From NCBI RefSeq assembly GCF_000485595.1, contig NW_014579305.1:8988-38418 (forward strand): DNA of 29,431 nt, in the 5' to 3' direction. The notes below the pieces were generated by a model. It saw only the letters and a list, made by a program, of their open reading frames with translations. It made no database searches and was not told the origin of the DNA. Of the stretch, positions 20,358-29,431 are shown in pieces. Source of the stretch: Priapulus caudatus. Lineage: Eukaryota > Priapulida > Priapulimorpha > Priapulimorphida > Priapulidae. The first letter of the stretch is position 1. Each line of letters opens with the position of its first letter. The position numbers and the translations under genes are program-made.

Positions 20358-20691
20358 AGGCCTAGCACAGACGCGCGCTTTTCAGCGCAACTGCGACATG
20401 CGATGGCTAAGAATCAGCTTTAAAAATTGGCCGTAAATCGCTACGGTCTGCGGAACAATGCAATTGCAATCCGTAGCGATTCTGGTCCGCGTTGGCGACG
20501 CAATTGCAAGAAATCAAATCTGTTTTGATGTGGACGATACTCTGGTCGCTCCAGAATTTGCTCTAGAGTCTGCTTCGAATATTCTGCATGTGTAGCGCAA
20601 CGCGGTGAAGCAGTTTGAAATCGAGTCGGCTTGCGTTGCTAGTTGCAGCGACGGATGCAACCATAAAAATCACAGGTCTGCGCTTAGGTCT
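20358..20691. mobile_element. Harbinger-like MITE, copy B
   Basis: Noisy counterpart of 11427-11729. The termini GGCCTAGCACAGAC and CACAGGTCTGCGCTTAGGTC and the left TAA remain visible. Confidence 0.75.
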
Positions 20692-20730
20692 GAACGTGAC
20701 GCAATGATCGCATAGACCATTTTATTACGC

Positions 20731-20838
20731 CTGTTGCATACGCCACATCATCCCGATCAGGGTATCACGATGAGAAAGATTTTCTTCTGCCATCTGCGAA
20801 CTTAGGGTCGACATGTCTCTCTCACATACCAGCTCCCA
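20731..20838 (-). pseudogene. Broken copy of SLC22-like exon 2 (copy B)
   Basis: Counterpart of 11764-11858. The first codons (WELVC) and the acceptor TTTCCGGCAG are perfect, but the body has insertions (108 bp instead of 95) and the donor GTAAGT is not intact. The clean array begins at its 5' end. Confidence 0.75.
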
Positions 20839-21020
20839 CTGCCGGAAACAATCACATAGCAGATCTTATTACCCGAAACAATCACATACCAGCTCCCACT
20901 GCTGGAAACAATCGCATAGCAGATCTTATTACCCGAAACAATCACATACCAGGTTCCACTGCCAGAAACAATCACATACCAGCTCCCACTGCTGGAAACA
21001 ATCACATAGCAGATCTTATT
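20819..21020 (-). repeat. 30-bp array repeating the acceptor and first codons of SLC22-like exon 2
   Basis: Two alternating 30-bp half-units. One is CACATACCAGCTCCCACTGC then CGGAAACAAT; on the minus strand it is the acceptor TTTCCGGCAG| plus TGGGAGCTGGTATGTG, the first 16 bases of exon 2. The other (CACATAGCAGATCTTATTAC then CCGAAACAAT) is a diverged sister. Exon-start copies fall at about 20838, 20898, 20958 and 20988. The long open frame across the array is out of phase with exon 2 and is not a gene. Confidence 0.92.
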
Positions 21021-21059
21021 ACCTCGCGAGTAACAATCGCATACGCAGTCCAGCCTGGC

Positions 21060-21467
21060 CAGAAACAATCAATTGTCAGCCCCACTGCGCAGTATACTTT
21101 AAATTTGAATTGTAAAAGTACTGATCAACAGAATCGTGCGGAATCCGACACCCCAAGCATGGTCCGGATTTACTAGCTTGTAGTATGTAGTGGGGGTCTT
21201 ACAATACAATACTTGAAATACAATGTTTAGTGAAGTTACTCGGGCATTGTATTTAGAATTGTAAGCTTGTCAATTATCAATTTTGTCAAGTGCTACGAGT
21301 ATGGAATCGGTGTAGTATTTAGTAATAGAGTATGAGGTATGAAATATGAAAGTATGAACTTGCGTTTACCTCGCTAACAACGCTTGAATGGCCAGGCGGT
21401 AGGTCGAAGACATGTCCATCCGTCGCGACACGACTCCCTATCTCGTACGGATCTGCTATTGCCTTAC
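21060..21467. other. Unique sequence, no feature recognised
   Basis: Moderately AT-rich with short TAGTATTTAGTAATAGAGTA- and ATGAAATATGAAAGTATGAA-like stretches. If the exon at 21468 is real, this is the first intron of the transporter. Confidence 0.5.
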
Positions 21468-21720
21468 CATCACGAAACCATCCGTGGCACCTCGCGAGAA
21501 CAGCAGAGCCCCCTGTGCGACGTCACGCACTACCGGGATGGCGTACCGCAGTTCTGGCCCACCAGGTGGCGCTACGGAGGGGCGGTGTGCGGGCAGCTGT
21601 GCGCGGTGTCGCGATGAGGTTGCGGCGTTGCGAGGAATGTTGTAAGTGCCTGCCAGGAGGCAGCAACGTGCAGAGCGTGAGCAGCTGACACTGCTGCTGC
21701 CATCTTGTCCTGTTGCGCAC
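21468..21720 (-). CDS. Candidate first coding exon of the SLC22-like gene (3' part)
   Basis: On the minus strand a GC-rich open stretch ends at a good donor GTGATG|GTAAGG in phase 0, the phase exon 2 needs. The join would read FSRGATDGFVM-WELVCEREW, reminiscent of the SLC22 loop end before WDLVC. Further upstream in the same frame NAATSSRHRAQLP could match the family's ATPxHRCxLP motif, with the Cys replaced. There is no clear TM1 and no convincing start codon; upstream sequence runs into CAG/CTG-type repeats. A plus-strand frame is also open here. The 5' boundary is arbitrary. Confidence 0.3.
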
Positions 21721-21784
21721 GCAAGTAGTGAGCTTGCTGGTGTTCGTGAAAATGCTCAAGCGTTTTCATTATTTGCGCCTGCTG

Positions 21785-22100
21785 TCTGCTCGGCTGCTGC
21801 GCTTGCTGTTACTGCTGCTGCTGCCTGCTGTTACTGCTGGCTGCTGCTGCTGCGTGGTTAGGTGTGGCGCAAGAGCTGCTGGTCTGTTAGTGCTGGGGGC
21901 CGCTGCTTAACGGCGCTGCGCTGGTGTGGCTGCTGGCTCGCTGCGCTGGCTGCTGCTGTCCACTGCAGTTAGCTGTTACTCGTTTACTGCCACTTGCTGT
22001 ACTTGCGGCTGGCCACTGCTGTTACTGTTACTGCAGTTACTGCTGCTGCGGTTACTGCTGCCACTGCTGTTACTGCGGCTACTGCTAATATCGATGCTGT
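21785..22100. repeat. TGCTGTTACTGC-type repeat
   Basis: Irregular CTG-rich array (TTACTGCTGCTGCGGTTACT and similar), with Leu-rich or Ser-rich open frames that are composition artefacts. Confidence 0.85.
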
Positions 22101-22339
22101 TATTGTTGTTGTCGTGGATTGTGAACGAAGTCTCATCTCCTACTTGCAGCTCTGTTCTCGCTGACATGGCTGTTGTCGATTTCTCCTATCCCATCCGTAC
22201 ACCGGTGTGCGAGTGTGTGTGAGCCGTAGTAGTAGTAGTAGTAGTAGTCTTCCTGAGTCACTGACCGCGCACTGTAACCTTACTGCAACCTGCGGTGCTT
22301 AGTTCAGATTAGTCAGATAGTTGCCGACCTACCAGCTAG

Positions 22340-22616
22340 CTGTCGCGTCACCGTGCGTGTCACCGTGCGTGTCATTACGTGTGTCGCCAAGCGTGTCACC
22401 TTATGTGTCGCCGTACGTGTCACCTTATGTGTCGCCGTGCGTGTCATTACATGTGTCGCCAAGCGTGTCTACGTGCGTGCGTGCCTACGTGCGTGCGTAC
22501 GTGCGTGCGTGCGTGCGTACTTGTGCGTGTGCGTGCGTGCGTACTTGTGTGTGTGTGCGTGCCTACGTGCGTGCGTGCGTGCGTGCGTACGTGCGTGCGT
22601 GCGTGCGTGCGTGCTG
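22340..22616. repeat. GTGTCACCGTGC array passing into (CGTG)n
   Basis: The first part has about 15-bp units CGTGTCACCTTATGTGTCGC; the second is long alternating purine-pyrimidine (CGTG)n with CGTACGTG interruptions. Confidence 0.95.
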
Positions 22617-23110
22617 GTTGCAGTAGTTACAACACTACAGAGTTGCAGGTCTATTATAGCTACCTCAGACCATTCTTCACGGCGTCGTGGCAAACAATGG
22701 TGAACGGTTAGAGAGACACCGTAGCAGGCTCATTAGAATGCTGTCACCTTGCATGGCCGTTCCTGCTTTACCCCGCTATGAAGTACACAGCTGTGAGATA
22801 GTGATGCGAACTTTGCAACCCCAGCGTGGGTGCAAGAAAAATGTGCGATTTTCGAACTCAGACTACTGCCTAAGTGCGTTGGAAGTAGATATAGAGAATT
22901 GATCGCTTCCTAGACCTAGAGCATGCCCCGAGGTGTTGTCTGGGGCGGTGAACGATAATAAATTGACATGCCATAAGGAAAGTTTAGTGCCATTTCTTAG
23001 CATGAACGTGGAAGTAAATGTTGTTGAAAGTTAGCTAGAGTAAACGGTGCTGTTATGTTTTTACGCTTTAAATGTCTTCATATTAGAATGAGCATTTATA
23101 ATTAAGAATT
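22617..23110. other. Unique non-coding sequence
   Basis: No gene, RNA or repeat recognised. Part of the large TBCD intron between 12219 and 23856. Confidence 0.5.
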
Positions 23111-23118
23111 TCTTGTAA

Positions 23119-23510
23119 ATGTTGTGTGTGTGTGTGTTGTGTGTGTGTTGTGTGTGTGTGTGTGTGTTGTGTGCTGGTGTGTGTGGTGTGTTGTCGTGTT
23201 GTGTGTGTGTGTGTGTGCGTGTGCGTGTGCTGTTGCGTGTGCGTGTGCGTGCGTGCGTTGCGCGTGGCGTGGCGCGTGTGTGCATTGCTGGGGTGGTCCT
23301 GCTGCGTGGTGGCGCTGCGTGTTGTGTGTGCGTGTGTTGTTGTGCAGTGCATGTGGCGTGTGTGCGTTTGTGTGTGGTGTGTGCGTGCGTGCGTGCGTAC
23401 GTGCGTACGTGCGTGTGCATGTGGTTTGCTGTGCTGCGTTGTGTGCGTGCGTGCGTTGCGTGTGGCGGTGCGTGCGTGCATGTGTACGTGTGTTGGCATG
23501 TGTGCACACG
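23119..23510. repeat. (TG)n / (CGTG)n simple-sequence tract
   Basis: About 390 bp of TGTGTG, GTGCGTG and GCGTGCGTGC with short interruptions, alternating purine-pyrimidine almost throughout. Cys/Val-rich (+) and His/Thr-rich (-) open frames are artefacts. Confidence 0.97.
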
Positions 23511-23675
23511 TGTTCGCTGCTTTACAGCTATAGTTGGTTAGCTAAGAAAAATCTATTGTTACAACAAATATATAAACACTACTATGGGTGGAGTGACATG
23601 ATACATACTCACATTACCTGCTTGTTTGTGTGCTCATCTAATATGTAAATGAGATATTATCAAGGGCGACCATGA

Positions 23676-24452
<777 letters not shown>

Positions 24453-24454
24453 TA

Positions 24455-25360
24455 GTGTACAGGTGTGTGTGCAGGTGTGTGTACAGGTGTGTGTGTGTTG
24501 TGTCGTGTGCGTCGTGCGTGTGCGTGTGCGTGTGCGTGTGCGTGTGCGTGTGGCGTGTGCATGTGCAGGTGTGTGCGGTTGTTTGTGCAGGTGTGTTGTG
24601 TGGTGTGTCTGTGTGGCAGGTGTGTGCATGTTGTTTGTGGCAGGTGTGTGGTGTGTCTGTGCATGTGCAGGGCGGTGGCGTGTTTTGTTGTGCAGTGGCG
24701 TGTGTGTGGCATGTGCATGTGCGTGTGCGGTGTGCGTGTGTGTGTGTGTGCATGTGCAGGGTGTGTGCGTGTTGTTTCGTGCAGGTGTGTGTGTGTGTGT
24801 GTGTCTGTGTGCAGGTTGTGGCATGTTGTTTGTGCAGGTGTGTGTGTGGTGTGTGTGTGTGTGTGTGTGTGCATGTGCAGTGGGTGGCGTGTTGTGTGTG
24901 CAAGTGTTGTGTGTGTCATTGTGCCATGTGCATGTGCGGCGGATGCGCATGTGCGTGCGCGTGCCAGTGGTTTGTGCGTGTGTGTGTGTATGGTGTGTGT
25001 GTCTGTGTGCAGGTGTTGCGTGTGTTGTGTTTTGCAGGTGTGTGTGTGTGTGGGTGTGGCATGTGCAGGTGGCGGGTGCGTCGTTTTGGTGAGTGTGCGT
25101 GCGTGCCCGTGTGCGTGCGTGCGTTCGTGCGTGACGCGTGCGTGCGTGTTGCGTCATGTGCGACTGGTGCATAGGCTGGCGTGTGTTTTGTTGTTGTGTA
25201 TGTGTGCGTTGTTGGCGTGGCGTGCCGTGCATGTGGCATGTCGTGGCATGTGCGTGTGGTTTGTGTTGTGTTATGTGGTGCGTGCGGCGTGGCGTAGTGT
25301 GTGCATGTGGCATTGCGTGTGTGCTGCGTGTGGTGTTTGTGTGCGTGTGCATGCGTATGA
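24455..25360 (+). repeat. TG-rich array with many CAGGTGTG units
   Basis: About 0.9 kb of GTGTGTG, GTGCAGGTGTGTG, GTGGCATGTGC and GCGTGCGT filling the intron after TBCD exon 5. The first units (TACAGGTGTGTGTGCAGGTG) follow the real donor GACAG|GTGAGC by 10 bp and repeat a CAG|GTG donor core many times. Long Cys/Val-rich or His/Thr-rich open frames are artefacts. Confidence 0.95.
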
Positions 25361-25455
25361 GTTTATCTACCTATAAGTTTACAGGCGAATGCATGCATGC
25401 ACATTGCAAGTCTCCTTTCATGTGAGTGCACACAATTAAGATACGTTACTCCTAG

Positions 25456-25584
<129 letters not shown>

Positions 25585-25586
25585 TG

Positions 25587-27748
25587 AGTGTACCTACCAT
25601 CCGATACCTACCATCAGATACCTACATCAAGATACCTACCATCAAGAATACGTAGCATCAGATACCTACTATGCAGATACCTAACCCATCAGATACGTAC
25701 GCTTCAGATACCTACAATCAGATACGCTACCAATAGATACTACCATCAGATACACTACTATCAGATACCTATGATCAGGATACCTACCATGCAGATACCT
25801 CAGCCTACCATCAGAATACCTACCATCAGATACCTAACCCATCGATACTCTACACATTCAGATAAATACCATCAAGATACCTAGCATGCAGGAATACCTA
25901 CCCATCAGGATAGCCTAGCATCAGATACCTACATCTGATCACATTACCATCAGATAAACCTGACCATCCAGATACCTCAGCGCTTGCAGATACCTAATGA
26001 TCAGGAGTACTACCATCAGATACCCTACCATCAGATAGCCTACCATCAGATACTTACCGATATATTAGTACGCTACCATCGAGATACCTACCATCAGATA
26101 GCCTACCATAGATAGGCTACATCAGATAGCTACGCATCAGATACCTACCATCAGAATACCCTACCAATCAGATACCATAACCATCAGATACCCTACCATC
26201 AGATACCTATCATCAGATACACTACCATGCAATACGTACCATCAGACTACCGGAAGCATCAGACCTAACCTACCCATCCGAGATACCTAACCGACAGTAT
26301 ACCTACCATAAGATACGTACACCAATAGCCTAACCATCAGAATACCTACTATGCAGATACCTACCATCAGGATACCTACCATCAGAACCTTACCATCAGA
26401 TACGCTACCATCAGATACCTAACCAATCAGATACTACCACCAGTAATAACCTATACCGATCAGATAGCGTACTATCAGATACTACTGACACGATACGCGT
26501 ACCATCAGATACCTACCATCAGAATAAACACTATAAGCGGGATCAGATACCTACCATCAGATGTAAGCCGATAATCGCGGCAGCAGGAGATAGCCTACTG
26601 GCTACCGAGATACCTTCTATCCAATCAAGATACCTACCTCATCAGATACCATATCATCAGTATACCCCGTACCATCAGATATGTACCATCTAAGATTTAC
26701 CTACCATCAGATACCTAGCGATCAAGATAACCGCCTATTGACAGATAGCCTATACGCATGGAGGCTCGAATAGCCCAGTACATCGAATACCTACCCATCA
26801 GGATACTTACCATCAGACTAACCTACCATCCAGATACCTACCCTCAGATACCTACCATCAGATCCCTACCATGCAGATCCGTCCCATCAATACCTCACCA
26901 TACAGATACCTACTATCAATACCTACGAATCAAGGATACGTACCGATGCAGATACGTACCATCAATACCTTACTATAGATACCTATTATCAGATACCTAC
27001 CTACAAGATACGTACCATCAGATAAACACCTCCCATGCTGATACCTAATGATCAATACCTACCATCAGATAACCTACCAATCACATACCCTCACATCAGA
27101 TACCTACCATCACAATACCTCCCATCAGATACCTACCATCAGATACCTACCATCAGATACCTAGCTACTATCAGATACCTACCATCAGATACCTACCATC
27201 AGATACCTACCCAATTCAGATAGCGATACCTATCAAGATACCTACCATCGGAGATAGCCTACGCATCAGATACCATACCATCAGATACCTACCATCAGAT
27301 ACGTAACCAAATCTGATACCTACATACAAGAATAGCCTAGCCATCAGATACCTAACCATCAGATACCTCCATCAGAATAACGGTACCATCATATAGCCTA
27401 CTCATCAGATACCTACTATCAGATACCTATTATCAGATACCTACATCAGATACCGTACGCATCTGATACCTGATGATCATATAGCTAACGATGCAGAATA
27501 CTACCATCAATACCTATCGATCAGATACCTACCGCAATGCGAGATACCTACCATCAGATACCGTAACCATTCCAGATACCCTACCATCAGATACTATCCA
27601 TCACTACCTACCCAGCAGATACCTACAATCCAGATACCCTATCTATCAGATACCTACAATCAGATACCTACATCAGATACCTACCATCGAGAACTCTTAC
27701 CATACAGATACCTACCCATCAGAATACCCTAGCTACCATCAGATGCGG
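25587..27748 (+). repeat. 14-bp satellite (CTACCATCAGATAC), about 150 units
   Basis: About 2.15 kb of CTACCATCAGATAC, clean in some stretches (27080-27210) and full of single-base indels elsewhere. It starts directly after the donor ACATCAG|GTGAGTGTACCTAC. The unit carries the same ATCAG that ends the exon. Tyr/Ile/Pro-rich open frames are artefacts. Confidence 0.97.
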
Positions 27749-28880
27749 GAGAAAAAAACCGCGCAGGCGATGGATTCAAAGCGTGCCGTAGCATCGCGGT
27801 ACTCTGCGCAGGCCGACATTGTGGGTATTCGATCTGCACTGGTTGAAATGTAAAACAAAAAATTTGAAATATGCAATTTACTTATGATTGTGTGTTTAAC
27901 TTGAGCGCTGATAGGTACGTTTTGTGTTTCGAGTGTGTTCTTCGTGTTGAGATCGTGCTCTGAGCGGCAGCGCAAACTAACGGGCTCGTCGTTGCTTTCA
28001 GTCGTCTACATCGCGGCAGCTTTGAACTAATAGCACGCGGGAGAGGACGCTAGGATGGGGGACGAAATCATGACTCGGTTCCAGGTAAACGATCAGAACA
28101 GCTGAGACAAGCTGTGAGAGTGCTGGCAGGCGCAGTCTCTTCACCCGCCATCACTCCACTGGCGGCTCATCCGGGCGTACATTCCAGATGAAACGCGGGA
28201 GCATTCCCTCTCTCTTTCTTTCACACACGGTACATCTTTGAACGTCCATGGCATGCTTGTCTGCTGATCGGATATGTAGTATATCGAGCAGGAGATCACG
28301 ACCTGAGTTTTTTCCGGAAGAGTCAACGAAAATATTATCAGTCATGGTGCGGTGATCGTGTATGTATTACATAGCGACGTTACCACACTTGTGTGTGACA
28401 ATTCTGCGACGCATTCGTGCTGCTGCGATTATACAGGTTTATCGCCTTACCGTATATTACTCGCTCGCGTATACTGCAAAATTTGGCCTGCAGATCTCAA
28501 TCCCTGTATTTGCTCATAAACGGTTAGGTACTGGTAATTGCGCCATATAACCGTGAGGGCGAAAAGAAGCTTAATACGGTGAGACAGAGCGGGGGCAATA
28601 CTGTTACGGGGTTGATACGATTCAATATTTGAGTGAAGGCTTCATAGGCGCTCGCAGGTTCATTACAACGATCCATATACGGGTACGCCTAAAAGTTAAC
28701 CTTGAAGATATCACGCTCGATTAGAGAATTATGTCAGAGAGCAACGTTCCCCCACTCTCTCTGTCATCACAGAGTCCTCCCATTTTCCTCCGCCTCAACG
28801 GAGTGTATCCTCATCCCTTTCCCTCACCCAAGTCATCTCTCCTTTCTCCCGCTCTCCTCAGCCATCTCTCACCTTCTCCG
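27749..28880. other. Unique sequence, no gene recognised
   Basis: About 1.1 kb of ordinary-complexity sequence, presumably TBCD intron. TTGCTTTCAG| at 28001 is acceptor-like and is followed by GTCTACATCGCGGC, but no TBCD-like frame continues. Nothing else can be supported. Confidence 0.5.
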
Positions 28881-28884
28881 TATG

Positions 28885-29431
28885 ACATCGTCACTGATAG
28901 TGTTTTTATCTCGCACGTGCTAGTGCTGCCCTCTCTCAGTGTACATTCAATCACTATCAGTGTTTTTAATCTCGCACGTGCTAGTGCTGCCCTCTCTGCA
29001 GTTCATGACATGCATCACTATCCGTGTTTTATACTCGCACGTTTTGCTAGTGCGCCCTCATCTCAGTGTGACATCATTCAACTATCAGTGTTTTATCCTC
29101 GCACGTGCTATTGCTGCCCTCTTCTCAGTGTGACAATCATCACTATCAGTGTTTTATCTCGCACTACTAGTGCTGCCTCTCGTCCAGGTGTGACATCATC
29201 ACTCAATCAGTGTTTTATCTCGCCACGTGCTAGTGCTGCCCGCTCTCCATCAGTGTGACATCATCACTATGCAGATGTTTATGCTCACACGTGCTAAGTG
29301 CTGCCTCTGTCCTGCAGTGTGACACTCATCACTATCAGTGTTTTATCGTCCGCACGTGCTAGTGCTGCCCTCTCTCGGTATGACCATCTCACTATCCAGT
29401 GTTTTATCTCGCATACTAGGTGCTGCCACTC
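28885..29431 (+). repeat. About 61-bp satellite with acceptor-like ends, about 9 units to window end
   Basis: Units of CACTATCAGTGTTTTATCTC then GCACGTGCTAGTGCTGCCCT then CTCTCAGTGTGACATCAT, with indels. The segment CTGCCCTCTCTCAG|TGTGAC looks like a pyrimidine tract plus acceptor. The array runs off the end of the window. Confidence 0.95.

Noticed and set aside
21646-22222. Leu/Cys-rich plus-strand frames that look like membrane segments
   Set aside because: CTG/GTT-type repeat composition. No conserved motif and no splice signals that would join them to TBCD.
25588-27853. Tyr/Ile/Pro-rich open frames
   Set aside because: Translation of the 14-bp satellite. 14 is not a multiple of 3, so the frames cycle through all phases and stay open by composition only.
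28002-28040. Possible next TBCD exon starting GTCTACATCGCGGC (VYIA-like) after TTGCTTTCAG
   Set aside because: The phase does not fit the end of exon 6, the frame meets a stop within a few codons, and the sequence does not continue like TBCD.

Overview
This is a metazoan nuclear genome window. Coding sequence is split into short exons with GT-AG introns, there are no bacterial-style genes, most of the length is tandem repeats, and several non-autonomous DNA transposons with target-site duplications are present. Species cannot be read from the sequence. The habit of minisatellites to sit on intron ends recalls what I remember being described in amphioxus (cephalochordates), so that lineage is one candidate only.

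Two genes can be reconstructed. (1) The + strand carries six consecutive exons of tubulin-folding cofactor D (TBCD): 440-570, 1048-1108, 12049-12218, 23857-24013, 24359-24446 and 25498-25583. All junctions are in phase, and together they cover part of the central HEAT-repeat region. The gene enters from before base 1 and continues past the end of the window. (2) Inside a large TBCD intron, on the - strand, is a divergent SLC22-like (organic ion transporter, MFS) gene. Its eight downstream exons (called exons 2-9 here) join in one frame: 11764-11858, 10749-10903, 10151-10316, 9369-9501 and 8848-8951 from one copy, then 15036-15259, 13787-14112 and 13408-13548 from the other. A first exon may lie near 21468-21720.

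Layout: 1-1.7 kb TBCD exons and small repeats; about 1.72-11.9 kb copy A and about 11.9-21.05 kb copy B of a roughly 10 kb block holding TBCD exon 3 plus SLC22 exons 9 to 2; 21-23.7 kb unique sequence and CTG- and CGTG-type repeats; 23.7-25.6 kb three TBCD exons; 25.6-27.75 kb a 14-bp satellite; 27.75-28.9 kb unique sequence; 28.9 kb to the end a roughly 61-bp satellite. The two block copies differ mainly by scattered one-base indels, and every exon is clean in exactly one copy. The clean parts form one continuous stretch (about 8.7-15.3 kb) equal to one circularly permuted unit. This suggests an unpolished long-read assembly with a haplotypic or false duplication. However, copy B carries a 316-bp transposon, with target duplication, that is missing from copy A, so the copies are not the same allele read twice.

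The most striking signal is that minisatellites at many exon borders are built from the splice junction itself: donors repeated in 41-bp and 45-bp units, acceptors in 25-, 30- and 34-bp units. This gives rows of near-identical splice sites beside both genes.
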